This document shows, piece by piece, positions 1 to 11,867 of a DNA stretch of 64,000 nucleotides. Where the stretch lies: contig JAQFVV010012476.1 in the NCBI GenBank assembly GCA_028023455.1, positions 2,399,820-2,463,819 of the forward strand, read 5' to 3'. The DNA comes from Epiperipatus broadwayi (lineage: Eukaryota > Onychophora > Udeonychophora > Euonychophora > Peripatidae). The notes beneath the pieces are model-generated. The model searched no databases and was not told where the DNA came from. It saw nothing but the letters and a program-made list of their open reading frames with translations. The position numbers and the translations under genes were made by a program. Numbering within the stretch: position 1 is the stretch's first letter; the number at the start of each line of letters is the position of its first letter.

Positions 1-1052
1 TGTTGCCTGAGTTTCACAACTCTAAAAATTCATAGATAATGCAATTGTCTGAATATTCAAAATTTCTGTTTTTCTATTTAACAATATTTTTCAAATCTTT
101 CATCACCTTTCATTTTATATCTGTCCTATATTTTCTGATGACTGGATACTGTAGCTGATGAGCAATTGGAGAAGGCAAAAAATACTCACGTTATCAAAAG
201 AGAAAACTATTGAACTAAAGAATCCGGCTAACTAGAATATAACTATAACGAACTGCACTTAGGTTACATAAACAATGAATATTAAAATTATATTACTCTG
301 ATAGCTCAAAATACATTACTAAGATACAATATCTAATAAAAACAATATTTTTATATAATTAAATTTAAGAAAACTTATTAAACTAAAACATAATAAACTT
401 GGGTTCACCATGAGTAATTAGGGTTCCAACTAAAATACTCAATTTACTCATTTCAATAATAAATTAAACTTATAAACTTGCTCAATATTATAAATAGGAT
501 ATGGTTTTATCAAAATAACAAATATAATTATAAAACTCTTAACAAGAGATGTTCAGTAAGGTATACTGGCTTAAACATTGAAAATACATCTCTAAAGATA
601 CATTCCCAATGGCATAAGAATATTACCCCACTAAATTGACATAACAGAAACACTATGTAATACTCTTATGTCTTTAGACACACACATATAGTAATCTTAA
701 AATATGATTTATAAATTTATTACAAAAATAACAATAAGTTACTTAATCTTCCTTTAATAAAAATACTAATTGGACATTTAACATTAACTAACAATTTCTT
801 ACTTATCATTTTTTAATAAAAAAATTTCAATTCTCAATTAATAATAATAATAATCTCAGATTCATTTTTAACAAATTAATAACAAAATGAATGAATTAAT
901 TAACATGTTGTAGTTAAATATGATAAGGGATTTTACATGATATCTAATGACTCTTTCAAAATAATAACAATGATAAGCAACTAAAATAACTTATTGACTC
1001 TCAACATTAAAGATATATATATATATATTGCTTACAACACTCTCAACATTAA
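1..1052. other. AT-rich DNA, no gene seen
   Basis: Very AT-rich non-coding sequence with no open frame of interest. Its right end (about 999-1080) carries two head-to-tail copies of a roughly 42-bp unit (CTCAACATTAAAG followed by a TA run and TTGCTTACAAC). The second copy forms the outer edge of the hairpin that follows. I see nothing else. Confidence 0.6.
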
Positions 1053-1349
1053 AGATATATATATATATATTGCTTACAACACTTCTTTCATATACACTTC
1101 AGTGCAAACAAATTTTCTTATAAACTTTTTTATTTTCCTTATAGTTTCGCCTGTCCAGCAGTCTTCATCAGAGCTCTAATCTTCTGTGCTTTAATTTTTT
1201 TTAATTAAAGCAGAGGAAAAGATTAGAGCTCTGATGAAGACTGCTGGACAGTTGAAACTGTAAGGAAAATAAAATAAGTTTATAAGAAAATTTGTTTGCA
1301 TTGAAGTGTATATGAAAGAAGTGTTATAAGCAATATATATATATATATG
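1053..1349. mobile_element. Fold-back (hairpin) element with hammerhead-like core on both arms
   Basis: Two arms of about 140 bp (1053-1195 and 1203-1349) are near-perfect reverse complements separated by a few T/A bases, so the transcript or single strand would fold into one long hairpin. The right arm contains CTGATGA (1231-1237), a potential 5-bp stem GACTG/CAGTT with a CTGGA loop, and GAAAC (1254-1258). These match the conserved core order of a hammerhead ribozyme (CUGAUGA, stem II, GAAA). The left arm has the same core on the minus strand (1144-1171), with CAGGC in place of CAGTT. Stems I and III are not evident. Transposition class is not established; a non-autonomous PLE- or retrozyme-type origin is an inference. 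The outer ends are (TA)n tracts, so exact borders are uncertain. Confidence 0.7.
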
Positions 1350-2280
1350 ATTATATGAAGATATGCAAAGAAAGTGAAAGAGAAGAATAAGAGAACATTA
1401 AATCTATTTAATAATTAAAATTTAGCAATAAAATATAAATAATATAATAAAATTGTAATTAAAATATTTTACAATTTCTTTTTGTTTAATGTGGCATTCT
1501 TAAAAATGTAATATATTTGAATATTGTAGTTGTATCAAGTATATCTCTCATTGATGTTCTATCAGTTTAAAAATAATTACTAATGGATATTCTATGATAA
1601 TAACAATAATAATATACTGTGATACTCAATCAAATATAATAGAAATAATATCTAAATAATCTTTAAGGATCATATGCCAAATAAGTAATATTTCAAAGTA
1701 TTAATTTCTGTGGATCATGCATGTATAATGAAAAATCAAATAAACAACACATAGATAAATCACAGCTCGACTAGAATATGTTTCAAAACATTGAACAAAT
1801 TTATTTATTAATTAACAATATTATACTATTACAATAAGATTATAACACAATATATATATATTTTTTACAAAAGTAAAATAAGAATTGATATTATTTAACA
1901 TTTTAAAAATATATATTTGCAGGAAATCTTACCAATAAATGACAAAATAAAATAAGATAGCCCTCACTCCAGCCATTTAAAATAAGATTTAAAAAAATAC
2001 AACTTACAACAATAACAACAATATATTATCCTCATCCAGTAAAAATAATATTCTATTATTTTGTGTTGGGAATAGTTACAATAAACTTCACAATTTCTAA
2101 GAAAACTTAATATTACACTATTATAAAATAGATTTTTTGTGATGATGTGCATCAATGTTAGTTTATATTCAAAATACACTTCTTAAAATTCAACAAACAA
2201 AATATTTAGAAAAGAAATGATTAATGACTTTCTTTGCAGTTTAGCAAAAGTATCATCCTAATATTTGAATATCAGAAAAT
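1350..2280. other. AT-rich DNA, no gene seen
   Basis: Low-complexity AT-rich sequence. The only open frame on the minus strand (1964-2179) has biased, low-complexity codons and no recognisable motif, so it is not called. Confidence 0.5.
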
Positions 2281-2355
2281 TTTGAATAAAAATAACTTGA
2301 TACCAAAAGGTAATATGCCTATGTGTTTGAAAAGGAAGATTTTTAACAAATAATA
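2281..2355 (+). mobile_element. RTE/BovB-like LINE fragment (about 75 bp)
   Basis: This short stretch aligns by eye with 26196-26270 inside the RTE-like LINE of this window. It shares AATAACTTGATAC, ATATGCCTATGTGTTTGAAA and TTTTTAACAAAT in the same order and orientation. It corresponds to a piece of the reverse transcriptase C-terminal region, not to a 3' end. It is an internal scrap, so it is probably a deletion remnant and not a 5'-truncated insertion. There is no coding potential. Confidence 0.75.
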
Positions 2356-2671
2356 ATTAAAAAATGGATTTAAGATTAAAATTAAAAATAATGATAAGAA
2401 ATTAAAACAATGGAAGAGAAAAAGTATATAAAGAGTGTCTTGGCTATAGTTCTTCAGTCAGGGCTGCAATCTTCTAGATCATTTATCAGTCAGGTTCATG
2501 TTATTGCTATAGTCAGGTCTGCAATAGGTAAATCAGTCTAGTTTGCATTTTGTGATTGAATCATTCTAGTCTTCATTTGTGCTCTTACATTATTTATTGC
2601 TCCAGAGATCTAGATATTCAGAAAGTGCAAATGCCATAATAAACCAATCAATTTTACTGCTGTGGTCAACA

Positions 2672-2926
2672 TCAATGCAAAAGCTGCAGATGTAGATACA
2701 TGCATTGCTGGTCAGTCATAGAATATTCAGCTGGCTTCTGGCCCCAAAAGCCCTCATCAAAAAGAATATCAACTGGAACCTTACCTAAACCAACACCTGG
2801 AACAATGCCTGGATTGTAAATAGATGTGGCCACAAACTTTTTCTCCCATTGACAACACAAAGAATGAATAACAAGTCCTGGAACAATCAATGGAGACCAA
2901 AAAGCCAAACAGTTGGAAACTGACAA
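2672..2926 (-). CDS. Unrecognised 84-aa open frame, possible exon or pseudogene
   Basis: A minus-strand open frame of 84 residues in a patch of visibly higher GC and complexity than its surroundings. The predicted peptide has a hydrophobic N-terminal part (around residues 8-22), a short Cys-Cys-Gln-Trp motif near residue 25, a Gly/Pro/Val-rich middle (PGIVPGVGLGKVPVDI, about residues 39-54) and a Phe-Trp-Gly-Gln segment near residue 60. I do not recognise the family. The composition looks more protein-like than other open frames nearby, but I see no convincing partner exons, promoter or polyadenylation signal. The frame opens with an ATG, but a TTGTCAG sequence lying just upstream on the same strand could instead be a splice acceptor. 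It could be a single exon, a retrogene scrap, part of an unfamiliar transposon, or chance. Confidence 0.3.
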   Translation of the reverse strand: MSVSNCLAFWSPLIVPGLVIHSLCCQWEKKFVATSIYNPGIVPGVGLGKVPVDILFDEGFWGQKPAEYSMTDQQCMYLHLQLLH

Positions 2927-3860
2927 TCATGAAAACCTAGGTAAAGATGCTTTTAAATAAGTCTACTGATAATTTATATTTATGTTAAATGAACTTAATG
3001 AAGGACTATTATAAAATTTATCCTGAACTAATCATTATAATTTTTTATGTAAATTTTTATTATGTTGTTTTATGTTATATTACAATGTGTGTGTTTGAAT
3101 AAATATTAATGTTTGCTTAAATATTTGATTTATTCTCTGTCTCTCTTATTACTGTATCACCATTAATTTAAGATTATAGTTATTTCATGTGTTAATTTAA
3201 ATGTGCTGGACCCAGAGACAGAGTATGAGCTAGTCATGGAATATTTCAAGCACTGAATTGGGTGCTTTTTGTCCAAAGCATGCCTACTATGTAGCATATG
3301 GTTGGCTAGTGTCTGAGATTGATCCTCAAAACAAATAAAATGCTTTGAATGGCAGGGGTTCAAATCCAGAAGTTGAGAAATGCTATAGCCTAGAAATGTG
3401 TTCATAGATTATGCTTTGCATAGCTCAATCTGGTTATAGGTGCTGTTGATGGGTCATCTATCTATGGTATTCTACTTCTCTGCTTGAAGGACTGGTCTAT
3501 TCCTGTGTATTTTTTAAAAATTATAATGAAAGGGATTTAAACCCAGTTAAACCTACAAGAATAAATTTCTCTTTCAGTGGACCTGGTTCAATATATATTA
3601 AAAAAAATTACTACACTTATATATATATATATAAGAATTGTTTCTTCTCATATTAGCTGTGAGATAACATTGCTGAATAATATTTTCACAAGGTTAACAT
3701 TATTAAAAAATGGTTGTTTTACAATAGTGCATTGAAACCATTAGAGAGCATTATTTCTGTGATAGCACACTGAAATATGCCATTTAGGCAGCCTACCACT
3801 GCTAGTGAATGTTCTATTTCTAATGCATAAGCCTAGAAATAGTCTGTTCGGTATGGGGTG
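2927..3860. other. No gene seen
   Basis: Non-coding AT-rich DNA with a short (TA)n run near 3620-3632. The minus-strand open frame 3163-3405 has no recognisable domain and is not called. Confidence 0.5.
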
Positions 3861-3867
3861 GCTGCTA

Positions 3868-4215
3868 TGTGTCTATTTCTACGCTAATGCACAGAAACAT
3901 GACATTGAATCTGCTGCAGAAGCTATCATGTCAGCTTAGTGCTCAGATTTGTGCTAAGCATTTTCGATGTGTGATCACATTTCACTTTTGGCTACAGTAT
4001 TGGGTGAGGGTGTCTGGAATTCCGAGTGTCAAAACTATTTTAATATTCATTAAGACCACCTCCCCCTCTATCTGCCATCTTTTAGGAATGTCTACTAACA
4101 ATTATCAGCAGAGTCTCATGCTTCCCTAGCCCCCATTTCCTGCTCAAAAAATTTGGCAAGTGTAGGTACAAGTGCGATTTGGATGAAATCATGCTCTAAG
4201 TCCCATTTCTGTGAA
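3868..4215. repeat. Diverged dispersed repeat, copy 1
   Basis: This shares scattered blocks in the same order with 6186-6530. Examples are CTACAGTAT followed by GTGAGGGTGTCTGGA, then TCTACTAACAATTRTCA-like and CTTCCCTA blocks, and a terminal GTGAAAA-containing segment. The match is weak outside these blocks. It is probably an old, unclassified interspersed repeat. Confidence 0.35.
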
Positions 4216-4616
4216 AACAACGGTGAGCTTCATCAAATGGCTGAAATCGGAAACTTGCTGCGAATGTCAAAGATTCTCAGACTGTTGCTACTGGAACCGG
4301 GTTATCAAACAAAAGAACTTTGAAGCTGCATACGTGCTGTTCCTGAACAGCCCTAAAAGTTGGTTTGAATTGCCATATATATATTTATGTGATTTTTGGT
4401 AATTACGGGTAAAAAGTTGGTCAACCTTCGAGTCGGAGCATTACATTCGCTTAGGAATTGTAACCATCCACCCCCACCTGCCTCTCCCAAAGTTGGACCT
4501 TTTGGTTGTAAATGTTTGGTACCGTTAAATGGAAATTGATTTGGTATTTGTAATTTATTATAAAACAACAAAAATATAAAAAAGAAAAGAAGCTGATTTT
4601 GTCGTAGAATATCGAC

Positions 4617-5050
4617 CGCTGCCAAAAAAAAAAAATGTAAGTAATGAGAAGAATAAAAAGTAACTAATTTTTAAAATTCATTTCTGTCAATGTATCCTTT
4701 TTTTGTTGTTGTTGTTTTTATTCCAAAAAATTTATTTGATAGATAGTAGTAAGTTTTAAATGTGATCAACAAAATCAAAAACATACATATAACAAAAAAA
4801 AAAAAAAAAGAATTCCCGGCCCCCAAAAAATCTAAGTAATGAAAAAAATAACAACAACAAAAAAAATAAGTATTTTTTTAAATTCAATTTTTTGATTTCT
4901 GCATATTTTTGTTGTTGTTGTTGTTGCGTGTTCAAAAATGTATTTGATATTAACTTTACTTTGAAATGTGATAATAAACAAACCCGGCGGTGGTGGCCCC
5001 GCAACCAGTATATTTATCTTTGTTTACAAACAAACACCGCCTTCCGATGG
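4617..5050. repeat. Two-copy direct duplication rich in (GTT)n and poly-A
   Basis: Two units of roughly 215 bp lie head to tail (about 4617-4830 and 4831-5050). Each has an A-rich start, AAGTAATGA, a T/G-rich (GTT)n stretch, a TTTATTTGAT-like block and AAATGTGAT followed by AACAAA. Divergence is high. The open frames in both directions here are simple-sequence translations. Confidence 0.45.
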
Positions 5051-6180
5051 TTTCAACATGCTATTGTAAAACAACCTAAAAAATTTACATACATAAAATG
5101 ATCATGTATAACTTTTATGAGATGATTTAATTTATAAATGTTTAATTCTTATTAGGTGTAGATATAAAGTAAAATAAAAAAATAAAAATTTTCGTGTGTA
5201 GTTTTATTTACATATTTTTTGTATTTTTGAAAAATAAAAAGATAAAAAATGAATTAAGATCTTTTTCTCTGAAGCTGAAAAAATTATGCAAAAAGTTGTT
5301 CATCATTTCATGTGTAAATAAAATAACTTTTTAAAAAAAAAAAAAACAAGAATAGGTTAAAGCTCTTATATCTGAAGAAATGAAAAATTATTCAGCAATT
5401 AATATATAATCATTTTTAAAAAAAAATAAATAAAATTTTCTTGTACGAAGAAAATCAATTAGTCAAGCCTTAATACAGAAATTTCTGAGGTAGTCATATG
5501 ATTAAATAAAAAATTGATATCATAGTTGTTTTAAAAAAAAAAATATGTTGACAGTAGAGTTCAAAAGCATTTAGTTGTACTGAGTTTGGCAGAAAGTAAT
5601 TCAGCTTCCAAATCTCATTCTAAACTGATCCCACACAATTAACAAAAGTTATTATTTTTGATAATATGTATTTATTAGTATTATCTTTATAAGAATCATG
5701 TGCTAAGCTCTTGCTAAAATGTGCTCATTATTGATTCAACTGTATAACCATTCTCAACACAAATAAATGAGGGAGGAGGAAAATTTCGTTTAAAAAAAAC
5801 TTTCTAAATATCTTATGTATTGATATATTCAAACTCTTGATTTTCTCAACATATGTTAATCTGCAACAAAAATAATGGTCAAATTGGAAATCTGGAAGTA
5901 CAAAATAAGAATCAAGTGCTAAATGAATTAAAAATAAAATGAAAATTATTGTTAAACTGGAAATCTGGAGCTACCAAAAATGAAATAAAAGTAACTTTTA
6001 AATGGAAAATCCTGAAACTACACAAGAAAGAGAAAAAAAGATGGTAGTTTTCTCTTCTATCATGTCAGCCACTTGAGGGTACTCTTTATATGCAAAAGCA
6101 CATAAATATTCCATTTACATGGCCACTGCCTTCAGGGCCTATATATCTATACAAAAGCACAAAAGGAGGCCATTTACTAT
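5051..6180. other. AT-rich DNA, no gene seen
   Basis: Non-coding AT-rich DNA with several poly-A runs. From about 5930 to 6020 the phrase 'ggaaatctgga' recurs in short diverged tandem units. No domain-bearing frame is present. Confidence 0.5.
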
Positions 6181-6185
6181 GTGTC

Positions 6186-6530
6186 AGCTGGCACTGATGA
6201 TGGCATTAATTTCTATGCTATAAAGTACAGAAAAGATGCCATTTATATGCAGCTGACCTGCTTTAGTGTTACGCACTTTATCCTAATGTTCACAAGTCAA
6301 TGTTTACTACAGTATCATGTGAGGGTGTCTGGACTACAGCATGCCACAACTCTTCAAATATGCATGTCAAAGGAATTAGCTTACAAGTCAATTGCCCTAC
6401 TATTATCTCCTAACAATTGTCAACCCATCACTAGACTTCCCTACTCAATGTGGAACATTCACATCAATTCGGAAAAGGTAGGACCAAGCAAGATTTTGAC
6501 AAGTTCATGTGAAAAGTTATGTTTTTATGA
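6186..6530. repeat. Diverged dispersed repeat, copy 2
   Basis: This is the counterpart of 3868-4215 in the same orientation. The 128-aa plus-strand frame that covers it (6181-6567) has no recognised domain, and its similarity to copy 1 is at DNA level only, so no protein is called. Confidence 0.35.
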
Positions 6531-6599
6531 GAACATGTCTGTGACAGCTAAAATGGCTGACAGATAAAAATCAGGTCAACTGCCATCCACAGAAGCTAG

Positions 6600-8767
6600 C
6601 CTGCATGAGGAATTAATTAATTCTACTGTAATAGAATCTTTTCAATAAGGTAGGGCAATTGATAAAGTTTTAATTCTTGTGGATGTGAAAAAGCATACCC
6701 CTCTGTCCTACATTGCAGGACTAAAATGAAACTTTTTGTGGCCATTCAGAGTTACAGTGGGTTTATAATTTGTTGGTATCGTCAAATTGCTCTTGACTAA
6801 ATTCCAGAAATCAATAAATGAAATAGTTTTGGTAAGCCTTCAGACAAAAAAAAGGATGTGTGACTTTTAAAATTCTCATACTTCTATCCAGATACCATAG
6901 GAAATTATCCAAAATACCAAATACATTTATTAATTAATCTTGAAATACCCAACCAAAAAGTAATAATAAATAAAAAAAACTGATCGAGTTGGAAATTATT
7001 AATTGTTCTTAATAGGTGTGTCATTAATATCCATTTACATATTATCTTTCAAAGATAGCTATTGTAAGGAATCAATAAATTAATAAATAATTATTTTTTC
7101 TTTTCAAAAATGAACCAAAAAAGTAAAACACAGTTCAATAATTAAAGTATTATTAGCATTATTTTTTGCCCAACACGATGTAGTTGTAATGTTTGCAGGG
7201 GGGGGTTGCCACTTGGGGAATTCTACTATAATAGAATATTTGCAATAATGTATGTTGATGTAAAATTGTCCCAGTAAATGTTATTAAGGAAATTAATGAA
7301 TTATGTTAACCCGTAAGATTCTTATTATTTCACAAAGAATTGGGTTGGGGGGGGGGGCAGGTAATGTTATTTATATGTGTTTTTGCTTAGCATCAACACC
7401 ATCAAGAAGCTGACATGATAGAATAGAACACTACCAAAAAGACAAATGGATGAGAAAAAGAGAAAAAGCAAAACAGAACCAGGAGTTGGCTAAACTATAA
7501 TGCTACCTAAAAGATATACGGGAAAAAAATATTAAATTAGACGATGGTTAAAAAAGTCACTTATTAAAAAAGAAAAATAATTCTAATCCAGAAAAGGTAC
7601 TCTTATATCCATATATATATTTATAAATGGTACACCATAAACAAAATGGAATAATTAAAAATAGCATTTCAGCAGTTTTATTGAATTTTTTTTTACCTTT
7701 ACTGAATTAAAATTTGATGGGAACATCATTTTTAAAAGAAATTTCAAGATCAAGTTAGTTTTCTTTTTTTATTGTGAAATATTTTTTTATTGGGATTTAT
7801 TATTATAGGAAAATAACTCGTTTATATTTTTAATATTAATTAATTTAGAAGACTAAGAAAACAATAGTAATTACATGTGATGTATGAAATCATATGTATT
7901 ATAAGAAATTATAAGTAATAACTTTGGATAAGTCCATTATTACTTTCTAAATTTGTTATTACTTTATTTGTTAATTTTTTTTAAATGAAAGAATAATATA
8001 AATTTCCAAAATTATTTTTTATGTATTTATTTCTCTACCTGTTTTTGACAACTACCAGTGTGTATGACATTTCATTATGGAGCTGTGCTTTAGAGGATTT
8101 GTAAGTTTTCCCAATGAAATTATTTAATAGTAGGATGAATTTTGTATATTTTCTCTTCATCACAATGTCTAGTGTTTTTATGATCCCTAACATAGCTCAG
8201 GCAGAATGGTATTTGCCATGAATATGTATGGAAAAAGGTTGGGGATCATCCATATGTTACTCTGTGGTAATATTTGGATAAGATTAAGATAGTTACCCAC
8301 CTTTAAAGCCCATTCTTTTTATTTTGTAGATTTTATAATTATCATTACTTTATTGATGACATGTACTCTTGGGGACCAGATGGCCTAAGGCATTGTTGGC
8401 GCTCAGGATTGATAAAATCATCCAAGCATATTTTATTAGTTATTTTAGCACGCAAATATTATTGCAAGTAGACGACATATTGATTATTACTTTTATAATA
8501 TATGCTAATTTAGATATTAGATAAATGATGATTAGGCAAAGATTTATAATGCATCACAAGGGATGACTAGTAACCCTTGATGATTATTTCTAGTAAGGCT
8601 ATATTTATCCTTTATATATTTGGCTTCACATGCTGAGTCTTTGTTCATTTTCTATAAGCAATAATGTTTTCTTTATAAATGTCATATTTTGATGGTAATA
8701 GTTTTTATTGCTATTGGATTGTTTTCCTTATTAAAACATTTACAATATACATATATCATTAAAACAA
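6600..8767. other. AT-rich DNA, no gene seen
   Basis: Non-coding sequence with poly-G (7198-7206, 7347-7356) and poly-T/A runs and no convincing frame or repeat family. Confidence 0.5.
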
Positions 8768-8933
8768 GTCAACACTTATACAATCCCAATATCAATCAAC
8801 AATTTCAAACTGTTTTCAAGGCAACCTCCTTTTAATAATAAAGATGGAATCTCTTTTATTGTTAAAAGGAGGTTGCCTTGACAACAGTTTGAAATTGTTG
8901 ATTAATATTGATATGGGGATTGTATAAGTTGAC
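8768..8933. mobile_element. MITE-like fold-back element
   Basis: Terminal inverted repeats of about 75-80 bp (8768-8846 and 8856-8933) have a very short loop. The outer ends read GTCAAC...TTATACAATCCC on the left and the matching complement on the right. The arms differ by a few substitutions and a small indel. I find no convincing target duplication. It is non-coding. A Tc1/mariner- or hAT-type MITE, or a fold-back transposon, are all possible. Confidence 0.7.
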
Positions 8934-8971
8934 TGTTTTTTAATGAATACTTACAAACTCATTTAGCCTTG

Positions 8972-8977
<6 letters not shown>

Positions 8978-9010
<33 letters not shown>
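8978..9010. repeat. (TA)n microsatellite
   Basis: Uninterrupted TA dinucleotides of about 32 bases. Confidence 0.95.
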
Positions 9011-9013
<3 letters not shown>

Positions 9014-11365
9014 ACCCTTATACCTGGTGCAGATAGGTTAGGCAGAGTTTGAAATATAGCAATTTTTTTAATAAAAATAGATTTAAGTTATTTTCTAATA
9101 TATAATTGTGATTTTATAGGTAATATGAGTTTAAACTCAGTAAATAGAAACCTGTAAAGATGTATTAAATATTTTAAAAGCATTTTAATATAAATTAAGT
9201 GATAAAATAATATAATATATTGTTTAAAAGATAAGATTATTTTTTATTTATTATATTTAAAAGATATTATAATAATATAATAATTTAATTATAGTAATAA
9301 GTATTTTATTTAATGTGTTTAAAATAATTATTTTGTTTAAAATATTATTTAGATAATAAATAATTTAATATTTGTGGAGAATGTTGTGGAAGTGTCACAT
9401 GATCAAAGGTTGTTGTGTTAATGTGTGAGCTTTCAAGAGTTAGAAAAAGAAAACTTTGATTTTAGTTTGTTAATAAAATTGGATACATTTTTAAAAAGTT
9501 GCAATATTAAGTTTAAAATAATGTTTTAAAACAGGTTGTGCAGTTATAGTATGTCACTTGCTTATGGCAGCTGATTCGTTGAATTTTGTTTCATTTTTTA
9601 ATTTGCATGAAAACTATAAGCACGATGTCACAGAAATCCTGGCATTCATTGCTGCTTAAATTTCTATTTTAAATAGCATATCACAATTTAAAATTGGATA
9701 AAATTTTAATTTTTTATTAAAATTTTTATTAATAGGTGCATTTATTTTTTTTCTTTTTTGGTCAGTTTACTAGATTATATAAAGGCAATAAAGGCAGAAT
9801 TGCTTTATCAGCCAGAATCAGTAGTAAAATGGATTAAAATACACTGGTTATTCACATTGCAAGACCTTCATCACTGTAAAAATGTAATTGTGGAATATCG
9901 GTCATATGTATTCAATTTTAATTTTTTAATTATTTGAATAATATTATTATTTTTTTTAATTATTTGATAAATGGTATAATTTATTAATGTGTTTGCATTT
10001 GTATTGGTGTATCTGTGTAGTATATAAATTATATACTATTAAATCATTTATGTTCTTTATTATACAGTATATAAATTTGTATTCAAATATAACGTGGTTT
10101 ATGTACAATGTAATTTTGGGTCTCTGACTCAAGTTTGCAGCAACATTATTTTATAAACATAATGATTACCAAAAGGTTTAATGATTTATTAATGTGTTTA
10201 TATTTGTATTAGTGTATTTGTGTTTGCACTTGCATGTTTGTGTTTGTATAACAAGTAATGGTTTGTATATAAAGAGCAGTGCAATGTAAATTGTAAGGCT
10301 ACTTATCAGATGGACACAAACTGAACATTTACTGGGCATAATACCATATGGAAATACAAACACTTAAAACCAATAAAGAGATATCCACGATGTTATGGAT
10401 ATATCACATGGAATTGTATGCAGGCAAAGAATCAAATTTTGATTCATGCCTATGCTTTGATACTCATGCCATGGAATCAGTAGTTTTGACACATCTTGCA
10501 TCACATTATTTTCAAGTCAATAGCTAGAAAATGAGCTATATGCAAATAAATCATATCTCTGTGGGAAAATAAATATAACAAGATAGCATCATTAGTGTGC
10601 ATAAAGAATATAAATATCATTGTTGTACACAAAAATATAAATGAAGAGATGCAAATCATTTTATCATTGGTATAATCAGTAGCCTACAATTTGTAGTTTT
10701 AGATAGACAAGAAGCTAGTTGCTATGATGGCAAATGCATTTTCACCTTCTAAAAATGATTTGTTTTGTATCTTTTATTGGGATGAATCTATTTCTTATAG
10801 ATGCATTTGAGATTTTTTAACTTTTGGGATACAAGATAAAAATGAAAAAAAAATATGTGACTAGTTTTGGAGATTCTGAATGTATGGATTATATCAGGTA
10901 AGAAGCATTATACATGGTTTGAAAGAAAATTTTTTGAGGGATCTCAGCAAATTATCAATGAAGATGTAATTTATACTTAATTAATGATAAATTAAAAGTT
11001 ATGAACAAACAATAAAGTAATAATTATTTCGAATGTTGAAATTTCTTTTTTTATATTATTTTTTAAATGGTAATAACTATGTATCTTAACGTTATTGTTT
11101 TTCTTCATTTTTCTAATTTCTATCAGTATAAAACTTTTTTTCGCAACATTGGGAAAACCGAAGTTATTGTGAAAATTGTGTCTCAAATAATTTTTTTTAA
11201 AATTCAATATTGCACCAGAATAATTATCTAGCTATTAAAAAACATATATTTTTCTACTTTTGTTTTTATTAATAACTTAGTCATTTATTTTTAAATGCTA
11301 CTATATGCAATGCAGAATATATGTGGGTTTTTAACATATATATCCACTAGCAGTACAAAGTGTTA
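9011..11365. other. AT-rich DNA, no gene seen
   Basis: Non-coding AT-rich DNA. The short frames on the minus strand at 10178-10363 and 10992-11207 have simple composition and no domain. Confidence 0.5.
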
Positions 11366-11560
11366 GTTGACAAAGACTACTAGGATAATTGAAACACTCC
11401 TATGTGGATAAAAATTTTAATTATCTAATTACTGTATTTATAAATATTTAATTATATAATTATGTATATTGGTTTAAAAAATACAGACATCAAATAATAT
11501 ATATATATATATATATATAGTTGATAAAGGCTACAATCTGTATAGTTGAAAGTACTTCTA
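11366..11560 (+). mobile_element. Penelope-like element tail motifs (two tandem relics)
   Basis: Two copies of a GTTGAYAAAG...TTGAAA-type motif, at 11366-11400 and 11520-11558, lie 154 bp apart. The second ends AGTTGAAAGTACTTC. The same motif terminates both GIY-YIG-bearing PLE ends at 31.9 and 33.3 kb (GTTGATAAAG...TTGAAAGTACTTC). The shared downstream phrase ATACAGACAT is also present at 11480-11490 and 33390-33400. Tandem tails of this sort are usual for PLEs, whose terminal repeats are often duplicated. No coding part is left here. Confidence 0.5.
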
Positions 11561-11613
11561 AAAGAATATAATTTATATAAATTGTACTGTATTTTGATAT
11601 ATATATTGATTTG

Positions 11614-11697
<84 letters not shown>

Positions 11698-11700
11698 CAA
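11561..11700. repeat. (TA)n tracts around an inverted TTTTGATTATA
   Basis: Long TA runs (about 11618-11660 and 11668-11696) with mirror-like flanks (TTTTGAT before and ATCAAAA after). The structure is self-complementary and likely to form hairpins. Confidence 0.8.
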
Positions 11701-11867
11701 AATTACTACACTCTACATTTGAGAAATATACTTGTAGCAGTGAAATTATTGGTAGTCTTTTAGATTTTATTTTCTTGGCTAGTCTAATTGAGTTGTGGAT
11801 TTGGGGTAATTTTGATTTTTTATTGTCTAGTTTAACTTTATGTGTTAATTGTTTATATATACATATT

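Noticed and set aside
4353-5101. Open frames on both strands in the GTT/AAC-rich region
   Set aside because: Simple-sequence translations with no domain.
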